Source of the DNA: Pseudarthrobacter sp. MM222
Lineage (GTDB): Bacteria; Actinomycetota; Actinomycetes; Actinomycetales; Micrococcaceae
Direction: 5' to 3'
Length of the DNA stretch: 64,000 nucleotides
Assembly: GCF_947090775.1 (NCBI RefSeq)
Contig: NZ_OX352321.1
Span: 3,596,001-3,660,000 of the forward strand
This document shows positions 41,483 to 50,517 of the stretch, piece by piece. The position numbers were made by a program, and so were the translations under genes. The notes under the pieces were generated by a model that was not told the origin of the DNA, made no database searches, and saw only the letters and a program-made list of their open reading frames with translations. How positions within the stretch are numbered: position 1 is the first letter of the stretch; each line of letters starts with the position of its first letter.

Positions 41483-41896
41483 CTACGTGGCGGACGGCGC
41501 GATATTGACCAGCCAGTCAATTCCGAACTTGTCCTTGCACATCCCGAAGGTGTCACCCCAGGGCGCCTTCTCCAGAGGCATCGCCACCGTGCCGCCGTCG
41601 GCCAGTTTGTCGAAGTAACCGCGGAGCTCCGGCTCGTCGGACCCGCTCAGTGACACCGAGATGTTGTTGCCCGGCGTGAAGTCCATGCCGTTCGGGGTGT
41701 CGGCGCCCATCAGCACCATGCCTTTCTCTGTGGTCAGCATGGCGTGCATGATCTTGTCCTGCTCGGCCGCGTCTTCGCTGGCATGGAACTCGCCGAAGGT
41801 GCTCATGTTCAGCTCACCGCCGAACACCGTCTGGTAGTAGGTCATGGCTTCTTTCGCGTTGTCGCGAAAACTAAGGTAGGGATTGAGCGTGGTCAT
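41483..41896 (-). CDS. VOC/PhnB-like protein
   Basis: This 137-residue protein matches the PhnB-like branch of the VOC superfamily: TTLNPYLSFRDNAKEAMTYYQTVFGGEL at the start, HAMLTTEKGMVLMGADTP in the middle and FGMCKDKFGIDWLVNI at the end. The metal-binding residues typical of true glyoxalases are not clear. Start ATG 41896 has AAGGAG with eight-nt spacing. Confidence 0.85.
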   Translation of the reverse strand: MTTLNPYLSFRDNAKEAMTYYQTVFGGELNMSTFGEFHASEDAAEQDKIMHAMLTTEKGMVLMGADTPNGMDFTPGNNISVSLSGSDEPELRGYFDKLADGGTVAMPLEKAPWGDTFGMCKDKFGIDWLVNIAPSAT

Positions 41897-42024
41897 GTCC
41901 GGAACTCCTTGCGGCTTCGGGGCTCCCGCAGCGACGCAGGTTGGCGGCGGCGGGACAGGTGCAGTTACAGGGCATATCCTGCCCCACATCGGACCGACTG
42001 GATAGGGGTACTCCGGCAGGGGGC

Positions 42025-42591
42025 CTAAGCGGTCTGCCCGGCGTGCTCGCCTTCTTCGATCTCTTCCAGCATCTTGTCGTTAAAGGCGGGAAGGTCACGG
42101 GGGCTGCGGCTTGTCACCAGCCCCTGGTCGACTACCACTTCCTCATCGCTCCAGTTGGCCCCGGCGTTCTTCAAATCGGTCTGGAGCGTGTGGTAGGAGG
42201 TGACGTTCCGGCCGCTGATGACGCCGGCGTCGATCAGCAACCATGGTCCGTGGCAGATTGAGGCCACCGGCTTGTGCTGTTCGAAGAAGGCGCGGGTGAA
42301 GGCCTGGGCGTCCCTGTCCACGCGGAGATGGTCGGCGTTGACGACGCCGCCGGGGATAACCAGGGCGTGGAAGTCTGCGGCGTTGGCCTCGGCCAGCGTG
42401 AGGTCGACGTCGAACGTCTCGCCTTTTTCAGTGCCGTCGTAGCCCTGCAGCTTTCCGCTTTTCGGCGCCACCAGGGTGGGTTGGCCGCCGGCTTCCTTGA
42501 CGGCATCCCAGGGGCCGGTCAGCTCCACCTGTTCCACGCCGTCCGTCAGCAGGAATGCGACCTTCTTGCCTGCAATGTTGTGCTCTGACAT
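42025..42591 (-). CDS. PfpI/DJ-1-family protein (class I glutamine amidotransferase-like)
   Basis: This 188-residue protein has VAFLLTDGVEQVELTGPW at the start and the nucleophile Cys113 in SICHGPWLLID, with Glu20 of the DJ-1 pattern. This branch includes protease I and glyoxal-stress deglycase-like proteins. It is divergent from the DUF2630 gene across a 201-bp region. A weaker copy of the AGTATRCTTACT element lies there at 42699-42710. Confidence 0.87.
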   Translation of the reverse strand: MSEHNIAGKKVAFLLTDGVEQVELTGPWDAVKEAGGQPTLVAPKSGKLQGYDGTEKGETFDVDLTLAEANAADFHALVIPGGVVNADHLRVDRDAQAFTRAFFEQHKPVASICHGPWLLIDAGVISGRNVTSYHTLQTDLKNAGANWSDEEVVVDQGLVTSRSPRDLPAFNDKMLEEIEEGEHAGQTA

Positions 42592-42792
42592 GTGTCCTCC
42601 TCATACCGGGCGAGGGTCCAGAGGGCGGGTTGCCGCTCAAACGTCCCCGCGGAGACTGGATTGGCTTACATCTCCAACTCTAGGAAGCCCCAAAATAATA
42701 AGCAAGCTGATGATGCGTTGCGGGAGCTCTGGCCACTGCACCTCCGCCTTACTACGCTGGCGGAAGGACACTACCGACGAAAGAAGGCCGTC

Positions 42793-43044
42793 ATGGACGA
42801 ACGGGACATCCTGAAACGGATCTCGGCGCTGGTCGAAGAGGAGCAGACACTGCGCGAGAAGGCGCCGTCCTCCTCGCCCGACTATGAGCACGGACCCGAC
42901 AATGAGCGGCTGAAGCGTCTGGAAGAGGACCTGGACCAGTGCTGGGACCTTCTCCGGCAGCGGCGGGCCAAACGCCAGTACGGCGAGAACCCGGACGAGG
43001 CCGCGGTGCGGCCAGTCAAGCAAGTGGAGGGCTACGAGTCCTGA
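42793..43044 (+). CDS. DUF2630 protein
   Basis: This 83-residue helical protein has the DUF2630 pattern ILKRISALVEEEQTLR, LKRLEEDLDQCWDLLRQRRAKRQYGENPDEA, and a basic-acidic alternation suggesting a short coiled coil. Function is unknown. ATG 42793 has GAAGG upstream; the longer frame from 42592 is not supported. Confidence 0.82.
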   Translation: MDERDILKRISALVEEEQTLREKAPSSSPDYEHGPDNERLKRLEEDLDQCWDLLRQRRAKRQYGENPDEAAVRPVKQVEGYES

Positions 43045-43077
43045 CGCCCAACGGGGGCATGGACAGGCAGGTGGGCC

Positions 43078-44052
43078 GTGTGGATCGCGTTGCTGGGTGA
43101 CGTCATGCTCGGCCGGCTGGTGAACGACCGGCTGAAAGCTGTCCGCGCGGAGTACCCCTGGGGGGACACGCTCTCCGTGCTGCGGAAGGCCGACGTCCGG
43201 ATTGCCAACCTGGAGTGCGTGCTGGCCGCCGGCGGGGAGCCGGCGCCCGGAAAAACCTTCCACTTCCGCTCCGATCCCACGAACGTGGAGAGCCTGCGGC
43301 GCGCCGGAATCGATCTTGTCTCTCTGGCCAACAACCACGTCCTGGACTTCGGTCCCGATGCGTTCCGGGAGATGCTGCCCCTGCTCGACGCGGCCGGCAT
43401 CCTGCACGCCGGCGCCGGGATGGACGCGGAAGCGGCCCGTCGGCCGGCAGTGTTGCAGGCAACCGGCACCACCATTGGGTTCATCGCGTTCACCGACAAC
43501 CAGCCAGACTGGGAAGCAGACCGTAACCCCGGAGTGTATTACGTCCCCGTGGCGTACGCGGACCGCCGGACCACGGAACTGCTGGAGCTTGTCCGCCGGA
43601 CCAAGTCCCGGACCGGACTGCTGATCGTCTCCGCGCACTGGGGCGCCAACTGGGGTTCCGCCTTGCCCTCGGAGCACCGGGCGCTGGCGCACGCGCTGGT
43701 GGACGCCGGGGCCGACGTCGTCTACGGCCACTCGCCGCATGTCTTTCGCGGCGTCGAGCTGTACCGGAACCGTCCGCTCCTCTACAGTGCCGGAGACTTC
43801 GTGGACGACTATGCCGTGGACCCCGTGGAACGCAATGACCAGTCGTTCATTTTCCTGCTGGACACCGATGGCGCCACACCGGGGGCGCTCCGGCTGTACC
43901 CGACGTCGATCGGGGAATTCCAGGTCCGGCTGGCGGGTGCTGCGTCCCCGGAGATCGCCCACCGGATGCAGCGGCTGAGTGCGCAGCTGGGGACCCCCAG
44001 CAACTGGCGGGAAGATGAAGGCTGCCTGGAGATCGCGCCGGACGAGGAATAG
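43078..44052 (+). CDS. CapA-family poly-gamma-glutamate/metallophosphatase-like protein
   Basis: This 324-residue protein has the CapA calcineurin-like motifs: LLGDVMLGRLVND, ANLECVLAAGG, SLANNHVLDFG, VSAHWGANW and YGHSPHVFRGVELY. These supply the Asp, Asn and His metal ligands. CapA proteins assist poly-gamma-glutamate capsule attachment or hydrolyse other polymers, but many are cytoplasmic and of unknown substrate. No signal peptide is seen here, so a capsule role is uncertain. GTG 43078 follows DUF2630 closely. Confidence 0.83.
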   Translation: MWIALLGDVMLGRLVNDRLKAVRAEYPWGDTLSVLRKADVRIANLECVLAAGGEPAPGKTFHFRSDPTNVESLRRAGIDLVSLANNHVLDFGPDAFREMLPLLDAAGILHAGAGMDAEAARRPAVLQATGTTIGFIAFTDNQPDWEADRNPGVYYVPVAYADRRTTELLELVRRTKSRTGLLIVSAHWGANWGSALPSEHRALAHALVDAGADVVYGHSPHVFRGVELYRNRPLLYSAGDFVDDYAVDPVERNDQSFIFLLDTDGATPGALRLYPTSIGEFQVRLAGAASPEIAHRMQRLSAQLGTPSNWREDEGCLEIAPDEE

Positions 44053-44258
44053 CCAACCGGCCTGACGCGCCCTGACGGCCCTGATGCATCTACGGCAGGG
44101 ACGTGCTGAGCAAGGTCACTGAGCCGCGCGGCAAGATCTGAGGTGGCAACCATGAGGACCTCCTTCATCCCGGGTGAGCCAGTCTGCGAAATATACTGCC
44201 CTTAGGGTCAGGTCTTGAGCGATATCGGACGAACCCCTCGGGCGCGTAACCTCAAGGT

Positions 44259-44576
44259 GTGGACGTCGTCGAATTCCTGTCCCAGCGGATCGCCGAAGAC
44301 GAGGCAGCGGCGCGGAATCTGCTCAATGACAGATCACTCTCCCGGTCCGGGGAATGGTACGAGCGCCGCCTCCTGTTGGAATGCGAGGCCAAGAAACGGC
44401 TGATCGGCATCGTCGAATCCGCCCGGCAGGCCGCCTTGGCGGCGCTGGTCCGCGAGTCCGACGGGGATGCACCGTGGAGTCCGGAGGCCCTCGAATGGAC
44501 CAGGCTATCCCTCAATGCCCTCGCATTGCCCTACCTTGATCATCCCGACTTCGAACGGCACTGGCTTCAGCTGTAG
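44259..44576 (+). CDS. DUF6221-family protein
   Basis: This 105-residue protein follows the actinobacterial DUF6221 pattern: DVVEFLSQRIAEDEAAARNLL, an RRLLLECEAKKRLIGIVESA centre and an LALPYLDHPDFERHW ending. Function is unknown; relatives are common in Streptomyces and actinophages. GTG 44259 has almost no upstream ribosome-binding site and may be leaderless. A 206-bp spacer precedes it; I see only a possible 17-codon leader peptide near 44151. Confidence 0.72.
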   Translation: MDVVEFLSQRIAEDEAAARNLLNDRSLSRSGEWYERRLLLECEAKKRLIGIVESARQAALAALVRESDGDAPWSPEALEWTRLSLNALALPYLDHPDFERHWLQL

Positions 44577-44706
44577 GGCCGCTTCCTAGTCCCGGCAGCC
44601 GGATCCTGGCCTTTTTTGCCGCCCTCAACGCTGTCCAAGGTTTTTCAAAGGGCCTAACATCGGAGAGGGGGCACTCGATAGCGAAGACGCTTCATGGGAG
44701 GCCACA
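44577..44706 (+). other. Short spacer with weak terminator-like stem
   Basis: CGGCA and TGCCG arms (about 44599-44625) surround a T6 run, a weak candidate for termination of the DUF6221 gene. A ggagag segment and AGGAGG-like sequence lie before the subtilase start. Confidence 0.3.
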
Positions 44707-46164
44707 ATGTACAGCCAGATCCGCGGTCATCTTGCCCAATCACGAGCATCATCGGCCGCGGGGCGGCCGCGACGGCGTTGGGATGCCGCGTATCCGCCGA
44801 CGCGGGGAGCGTGGCGCCGGCGGATGCTGGGGATTGTCGCCGCGATGGCGTTGACCGCCGGAGGCGGCGTGCTAACCGCGACCCCGTCGCTCGGCGCCGC
44901 GGCGGAGCAAAGCTACATTGTGGTCCTCAAAGACACGGTGCTGGACGCGGGCGCGGTTGCAGCCGCCCACCAAGGTAAATACGGCTTTCCCGCAGCCAAG
45001 GTGTACCGCCACGCCGTGAGCGGGTATGCGGGCACGATGACTGCTGCCGAGGCGCAGGCCGTGGCGGTTGACCCCGACGTCGAGTTCGTTGCGATGAGCC
45101 GGACCTTTGACACGCCGAACGACCCCGTACCCTCCGACGCCGAGGTCGCCCCGTTCTGGTGGCTGCGCATCGGCGGGACCGTGGACGAGGCCAGGAACAC
45201 GACCGTCGGAGATGGCAGCAGCGCGAAGGATTCGGTCAACGTGAACGTGGCCGTCATTGACAGCGGAATCGACGGGGCCCACCCGGACCTCAACGTGCGG
45301 GGCGGCGTTGACTGCTCCTCGGGCACTCCGGTCAGGGTGGACCCCATCGACAAGCTGGGTCACGGGACCTCTGTGGCAGGCATCATCGGCGCCCGGAACA
45401 ACAACATCGGGATTATCGGCACTGCTCCCGGCACACCGCTATGGTCCGTCCGGGTGGTTGACGACTACGACGTGATCACCGAGGAGAGCCTGATTTGCGC
45501 CATCGACTGGGTCACGTCGACGCGTAAGGACGATGACAGCCGCAACGATATCGAGGTGGCCAACATCAGCATCGGCGGCCCGGGTAGCGACACGGCCGAC
45601 TGCGGGCGGGGCTCGGATCCGATGCATTACGCGATCTGCCGCTCCGTCAGGGCCGGTGTCGCGTACGCGGTCGCGGCCGGAAACGCGCATGCCGACATCG
45701 CCGACACCGTACCGGCCGCCTATCGCGAGGTGCTCACTGCGACCGCGATGGCCGACTTCGACGGACGTCCCGGAGGCGTTGCCGCCCCGCTGTGCGGTGC
45801 TGAAAACTGGGCCGACGTCGGACAACGCGACGACCAGCCTGCCTTCTTCTCGAATTTCGCCACGCACTCCAGGGACAAGCGCCACACGGTCTCCGCCCCG
45901 GGCGTCTGCATGTTGTCCACCGCGCCGGGCGGCTACAGCGTCAACCACGGAACGAGCTTTGCGAGCCCCGCCGTCGCGGGTTCGGTAGCACGCTGCATCA
46001 GCCAGAACGACTGCCGCGGCTCGGGCAAAGACGTCATGGAGGACTTCCTGGACCGCGCCGAGAACTTCAACAAGAACGATCACGACCACGGCTTCGACGG
46101 GGACCCGATCCGCCCGAAGGACAAGCAGTACTACGGCTATCTGACCCGACTGGCGGAGTTCTAA
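44707..46164 (+). CDS. Secreted S8 subtilisin-like serine protease
   Basis: This 485-residue protease has a long basic N terminus with a hydrophobic signal (about 40-65). An I9-type inhibitory propeptide (SYIVVLKDTVLD... YAGTMTAAEAQAV) follows, then the S8 catalytic domain. The triad is Asp185 (VAVIDSGIDGAHPD), His219 (GHGTSVAGI) and Ser417 (NHGTSFASPAVAGS), with Asn326 at the oxyanion hole. Several cysteines suggest disulfides in the mature enzyme. Likely role is extracellular protein degradation for nitrogen or carbon; the ammonium transporter gene follows by chance or shared nitrogen control. Confidence 0.9.
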   Translation: MYSQIRGHLAQSRASSAAGRPRRRWDAAYPPTRGAWRRRMLGIVAAMALTAGGGVLTATPSLGAAAEQSYIVVLKDTVLDAGAVAAAHQGKYGFPAAKVYRHAVSGYAGTMTAAEAQAVAVDPDVEFVAMSRTFDTPNDPVPSDAEVAPFWWLRIGGTVDEARNTTVGDGSSAKDSVNVNVAVIDSGIDGAHPDLNVRGGVDCSSGTPVRVDPIDKLGHGTSVAGIIGARNNNIGIIGTAPGTPLWSVRVVDDYDVITEESLICAIDWVTSTRKDDDSRNDIEVANISIGGPGSDTADCGRGSDPMHYAICRSVRAGVAYAVAAGNAHADIADTVPAAYREVLTATAMADFDGRPGGVAAPLCGAENWADVGQRDDQPAFFSNFATHSRDKRHTVSAPGVCMLSTAPGGYSVNHGTSFASPAVAGSVARCISQNDCRGSGKDVMEDFLDRAENFNKNDHDHGFDGDPIRPKDKQYYGYLTRLAEF

Positions 46165-46187
46165 ACTTAGCCGCTCATGAGGACCCG

Positions 46188-46214
46188 TTAATATTCCCGA
46201 AACATGGCCGTCAC
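46188..46214 (+). promoter_or_regulatory. GlnR-like box upstream of amt
   Basis: GAAAC (46199-46203) and GTCAC (46210-46214) are six nt apart, preceded by TTAAT at 46188 with the same six-nt spacing. This fits the alternating GTNAC/GAAAC half-sites with 11-nt period bound by actinobacterial GlnR. It lies 146 bp before the amt start. Confidence 0.4.
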
Positions 46215-46359
46215 GTGATCTTCACGCCGGACCGTTTCCCGTAACTTCCCTGCAATATTTCTTCCCACTCCCCGAAACACGAACCCGGGAGCATTGAACC
46301 CGGACTGGGGGCCGGCGGCGATGCGCCCCGGTAATGGATTGTGGAGAAGGGACACGCAC

Positions 46360-47703
46360 GTGGAGCTCACTGCGGGAAACGTCTGGATGCTGGTGTCGGC
46401 AGTGCTCGTCCTGCTGATGACACCGGCCCTGGGGCTCTTTTACGGCGGCATGACGCGGGCCAAAGCCTCGCTCAATATGATCATGATGAGTTTCGTGTCT
46501 GCGGGAATCGTTGGCGTCGTCTGGGTCCTCTGGGGTTACTCGATGACCGGCGGCAACGGCGTACTGGGGATCTTCGGCAATCCGTTTGCCAGCTTCGGGC
46601 TGCAGAACCTCGTCGGTTCACCGGAGCTGATCAAGGCCGGCTACGGTGCGACGTTCGCCATCATCACCGTGGCCCTGATCAGCGGCGCCATCGCCGACCG
46701 CGCCAAGTTCACCTCGTGGGCCCTCTTCGTGCCGATCTGGATCACGGTTGTCTACTGCCCGCTCGCGTTCATGGTCTGGGGCGGCGGCCTGATGAGCCAG
46801 CACGGAGCCGTCAGCGCGGTGTTCGGACAGGTTATCGACTTCGCTGGCGGGACCGTGGTGGAGATCAGCTCCGGCACCGCCGCGCTGGTCCTGGTGCTGA
46901 TCCTGGGCAACCGCCGTGGTTTCGGGAAGGACCCCGCCCACCGCCCGCACAACATTCCTTTCATCATGCTGGGCGCCGGCATCCTGTGGTTCGGCTGGTT
47001 TGGCTTCAACGCTGGCGCGGCAACAACGGCCGAGCAGGCGGGCCTGATCTGGATCAACACGCTCGCTGCGCCGGCCGCGGCCATGCTCAGCTGGCTCGTC
47101 ACGGAAAAGATCCGCCACGGGCATCCCACTTCCCTCGGCGCGGCCTCCGGCGTCGTCGCCGGTCTCGTCGCCATCACCCCCTCCTGCGCCAACATCAGTC
47201 CCGTCGCCGCCATCGGCCTGGGCCTCCTGGCCGGTGCTGCCTGCGCGGTGTTCGTCGATTTGAAGTACCGGTACGGTTTCGACGACTCGCTGGACGTCGT
47301 CGGCGTCCACCTTGGCGGCGGGCTGGTCGGCACTCTCGCTCTTGGCTTCATCGCCTTGCCCGTCGACGGGGCCGGCGGCGGACTTTTGTACGGCGGCGGG
47401 CTCCAGCAGCTGACCGCCCAGCTGGTCGCCGTCGTCCTCACCGTGGTGCTGTCCGGCCTCGGGACGGCGGTCATCGGGCTGGCCATCCACAAGACGGTCG
47501 GATTCCGGGTCAGCCCCGAAGCCGAGGCCGCCGGGGTGGACCGCTCCGAACATGCGGAAAGCGCCTACGACTTCGCCGACCTGGGCCAGAGCCGCTTCAG
47601 CCCGTTCGGGCACTCCGTGCAGGCCCACCCGGTCCGGACCCCACTCGCCGAAGCGACCGAAGCGGGACCAGCCCAGCACGACAAGCAGGAAAGCCTCGTC
47701 TAG
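46360..47703 (+). CDS. amt: Amt-family ammonium transporter
   Basis: This 447-residue channel has 11 expected helices. It begins VELTAGNVWMLVSAVLVLLMTPALGLFYGGM, the family start, and carries NRRGFGKDPAHRPHNIPFIMLGAGILWFGWFGFNAG and SCANISPVAAIGLGLLAG. GGAGAAGG upstream of GTG 46360 sets the start; the frame to 46294 is not needed. The GlnR-like sequence upstream fits nitrogen control. No glnK or glnD follows, unlike many bacterial amt operons. The stop overlaps the convergent LysR stop through CTAG. Confidence 0.9.
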   Translation: MELTAGNVWMLVSAVLVLLMTPALGLFYGGMTRAKASLNMIMMSFVSAGIVGVVWVLWGYSMTGGNGVLGIFGNPFASFGLQNLVGSPELIKAGYGATFAIITVALISGAIADRAKFTSWALFVPIWITVVYCPLAFMVWGGGLMSQHGAVSAVFGQVIDFAGGTVVEISSGTAALVLVLILGNRRGFGKDPAHRPHNIPFIMLGAGILWFGWFGFNAGAATTAEQAGLIWINTLAAPAAAMLSWLVTEKIRHGHPTSLGAASGVVAGLVAITPSCANISPVAAIGLGLLAGAACAVFVDLKYRYGFDDSLDVVGVHLGGGLVGTLALGFIALPVDGAGGGLLYGGGLQQLTAQLVAVVLTVVLSGLGTAVIGLAIHKTVGFRVSPEAEAAGVDRSEHAESAYDFADLGQSRFSPFGHSVQAHPVRTPLAEATEAGPAQHDKQESLV

Positions 47704-48631
47704 GCGGGGCTGACCTCCTGCAGGATCGGCTCAATCAGTTCAAGAAGCTTCAGAACAGCAGGATTGGCCGTCTCCTCGTTCCAGGCCAACTCCAGATCCA
47801 CACGGTTCAACTCGTGCATGCCGTTCCGCCCGTCGATCTCATGGAATTCCACCCCGGAGGAGCGAAAGCCATCGCCGACGCAGGAACTAGGGTGACGCCC
47901 AGCCCCGCCTGCACAAATGCCAGGAGAGCCGGGACCTGGCTGGCGTACTGGGTGATGTTGGCATGGGCGCCGGCGCTTGCGAACAACCGGAGCACCAGGT
48001 CATGAAAATAACGGGCCTCCTTGGTGGAATACATCAGCAAAGGAAGCCGATCCAAGGCTCCGAGCCGCAATGGCTCGCCATGCGGCGCTGCCATGCTGCT
48101 CAGCAACGAGCTGCCTTCGGGCAGCGCCACGACCAGGCGGTCCTTCATGAGGGGCCTGGAGACCACCCCGGGCCTGCCGACGATGGGGCGCAGCAAACCT
48201 ATATCCACGCTTCCTTTTACGAGCCCGTCCATCTGGTCGGTTGAGACCAGTTCCCGAAGCATGAACGACACTCCGGGCATTCCTTCCGCGGCGAGTCGCA
48301 ACATCATCGGCAGCGCGCTCTGCCCCGCTATGGCGGTGTATCCCACCGCGATCGCGCCGGCTTGCCCGGACGACACCCGGCGCACGTCCATATCGGTCTT
48401 GATGCACAAGTCCAGGATCTGGCGGGCCCTGGGCAACAGGGTCGCCCCCGCCGCGGTGAGCTCCACCTTCCGGCTGGTCCGGCCGAAAAGTTGGGCGCCC
48501 AACTTCTTTTCGAGCATCTGAATCTGCCTGCTGAGGGGCGGCTGCGTCATGTTGAGCCTCTCAGCTGCAGCACCGAAATGCAGTTCCTCGGCGACAGCTA
48601 CAAACGCCTCTAGCTGGGGTAGCGAAAACAT
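47700..48631 (-). pseudogene. LysR-family regulator with a C-terminal frameshift
   Basis: The frame encodes a LysR winged helix (FSLPQLEAFVAVAEELHFGAAAERLNMTQPPLSRQIQMLE) and most of the effector domain. After MAFAPPG it reads the wrong frame and stops at 47807. Adding one G to the run of four at 47852-47855 restores VEFHEIDGRNGMHELNRVDL, then LAWNEETANP and a normal end at 47700. That gives 310 residues, the usual LysTR-domain length for this family. This is a real frameshift or a homopolymer sequencing error. The gene is divergent from the hydroxyacid dehydrogenase and would be expected to regulate it. Confidence 0.8.
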
Positions 48632-48668
48632 CCATACCTTTACTGAATTATTGAGTGCACAAATTAGC

Positions 48669-48698
48669 TTGGACTTGAATGAATTACTTGCCTATGGT
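48669..48698 (+). promoter_or_regulatory. Promoter of the hydroxyacid dehydrogenase gene
   Basis: TTGGAC (48669-48674) and TATGGT (48693-48698) are 18 nt apart. Transcription would begin near 48705, which rules out the ATG at 48679 as start and favours ATG 48718 or GTG 48748. Confidence 0.5.
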
Positions 48699-48747
48699 CG
48701 GTGATCAGGACCACATTATGCAACCGTCCGACGAGGAGCACCGCGCA

Positions 48748-49770
48748 GTGAATCAGGCATCGGATCCCGCCCAGCAGTCCCTGAGGATCGTAGTTACGGA
48801 CCCCATCATCAGCCGCTTCGAGGACAAGCTGAGGACCGACGGCGGCGCCCACCAGTGGGAGCTGGCTGCGGCGTGGACTCCCGAACGCCGGCTTGCCGCC
48901 CTGGCGGGAGCCGACGTCGTGATCTGTTCCTCCCTCAGCCGGGAAGAGGCGCAGGCGGCTTCCCGGGTGCGGCTGGTGCACGTTACCGGCGCCGGCTATG
49001 ACAGGATTTCGTTTTCGCACCTCGTGCCGTCTGCTTCGGTGGCCAATACCTTTCATCATGCGCGGCCCATCGCCGAACACGTCCTGATGGTTACCCTGAT
49101 GCTGTCCCGGAATGTCGCCGTTGCAGACCGGGAGGTCCGCCAAGGGCACTGGCACACCATTGCCACCGCCAGCGACGTCCCCTTCCATCCCGTCTTGTCC
49201 GACATGACCCTGGGCCTGGTGGGCCTGGGCTCGATAGGTGCCGAGGTGGCCCGGGTCGCCGGGCTGCTGGGCATGAAGGTTAACGCGGTGCGGCGCAACC
49301 CCGCGGCCCCGCTTCCGGAAGGCGTCCAGCCGGACTGGGTGGGCGGGAACAACCAGCTGCACACGCTGCTGGCCTCGTCCGACGTCGTGGTGCTGACGGT
49401 ACCGCTGGATGCCGATACGCGAGGACTGATCGGGGCTCCGGAACTGGCCGCCATGAAACCGTCAGCGTTCCTTATCAACGTGGCCCGTGGGCCCGTCGTT
49501 GACCAGGCAGCACTGTTCTCCGCCCTAAAGGAACGGCGCATTGCCGGAGCGGGACTGGACGTCTGGTGGGGGTTGCCTGCTGACGGTGTCATTCCGCCCG
49601 CGGAACTGCCCTTCGCGTCACTGCCGAACACCGTGCTCACGCCCCACCACTCCGGTCATGCGCGCATCACTTTCGAACGCCGGGCAGGGGACATCGCCGC
49701 GAACATCGGGCGCCTTGCCCGCGGCGCGGAGCTGAGCAATCTGGTGCCGCGGCCAGTTCCGGCTCCCTAG
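48748..49770 (+). CDS. D-2-hydroxyacid dehydrogenase-like protein
   Basis: This 340-residue protein has the NAD-binding motif LGLVGLGSIGAEVARVAG, the conserved Arg in INVARGPVVD and the His in LTPHHSGHA. The expected reaction is reduction or oxidation of a 2-oxo/2-hydroxy acid. The region around the usual catalytic Glu (normally ALDVFEEEP) reads GLDVWWGLPADG here, so that residue is not where expected. GTG 48748 has GAGGAG nine nt before it and fits the promoter above; ATG 48718 is possible. It is divergent from the damaged LysR gene. Confidence 0.82.
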   Translation: MNQASDPAQQSLRIVVTDPIISRFEDKLRTDGGAHQWELAAAWTPERRLAALAGADVVICSSLSREEAQAASRVRLVHVTGAGYDRISFSHLVPSASVANTFHHARPIAEHVLMVTLMLSRNVAVADREVRQGHWHTIATASDVPFHPVLSDMTLGLVGLGSIGAEVARVAGLLGMKVNAVRRNPAAPLPEGVQPDWVGGNNQLHTLLASSDVVVLTVPLDADTRGLIGAPELAAMKPSAFLINVARGPVVDQAALFSALKERRIAGAGLDVWWGLPADGVIPPAELPFASLPNTVLTPHHSGHARITFERRAGDIAANIGRLARGAELSNLVPRPVPAP

Positions 49771-49797
49771 CCACACCGCCCCCGGCCACCGCTACCT

Positions 49798-50517
49798 TCA
49801 AGGCAGGACAAGCTGCAGGATCAGCAGGACGCTTCCAACCGCCGACGCGCCCAGGGCGAGGGCCTTCAGGCGTGCCGGGTTAAGGAAGCGGTTGATAAAC
49901 CGGGAGGCCGCATAGCCACCCACAGCAGCCGGCACCATCCACAGCGCCAGAAGCAGTATGTTCTCGGTGACCGCCCCTGTGATCCAGAGCATCAGCATCG
50001 AAATCGAGGAGCCCACCATAAAGAAAGCGCTCATGGTGCCGCGCAGCCGCGGACCGGAGTGCCCTTGCCAGACCAGTGCCATGGGCGGGCCGCCGATGGA
50101 CGTGGCCGTGCCCATGATGCCGGAAGCCGCGCCGGCCGCGATCAGGTTGATCCGGACAGGCCGGGGAGCCCAGCCCCTCCCCGCGAGGACCAGGCCGGTC
50201 AGCACCACGGCCACCACCATCCACGCGAGGCCCTGCCTCGAAAGGGCCGTCACCAGCCAGGCACCGAGGAAACTTCCGGGGACCCGGCCCACCAAGGCCC
50301 ACCCGGTCCCCCGCAGGTCCAGGCTTTGCCGCTCCCGCACAGTCACCATCACCGTGACCAGGAGGGCCAGGAGGATGAGCGTGGCCGGCAGCAGCGCCGG
50401 GTCCACGATCGCGATCACCGGCGCCGCGAGCATGCCCATACCGAAGCCGCTGGACGCCTGCAGGCACGCGGCCAGGAAGATCGCCCCTGCAATGACGGCA
50501 TACTCGCCAACTGTCAC
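49798..50517 (-). CDS. TauE/SafE-family sulfonate or anion exporter
   Basis: This 239-residue membrane protein has eight or so hydrophobic segments (AGAIFLAACLQASSGFGMGMLAAP, LILLALLVTVMVTV, ASGIMGTATSIGGPPMALVW, NILLLALWMVPAAVGGYAASRF). TauE/SafE proteins move sulfonates, sulfite or organic acids. GTG 50517 overlaps the ABC ATPase stop (GTGA), so it belongs to the Opp/Dpp operon. Its cargo there is unknown. Confidence 0.82.
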   Translation of the reverse strand: MTVGEYAVIAGAIFLAACLQASSGFGMGMLAAPVIAIVDPALLPATLILLALLVTVMVTVRERQSLDLRGTGWALVGRVPGSFLGAWLVTALSRQGLAWMVVAVVLTGLVLAGRGWAPRPVRINLIAAGAASGIMGTATSIGGPPMALVWQGHSGPRLRGTMSAFFMVGSSISMLMLWITGAVTENILLLALWMVPAAVGGYAASRFINRFLNPARLKALALGASAVGSVLLILQLVLP

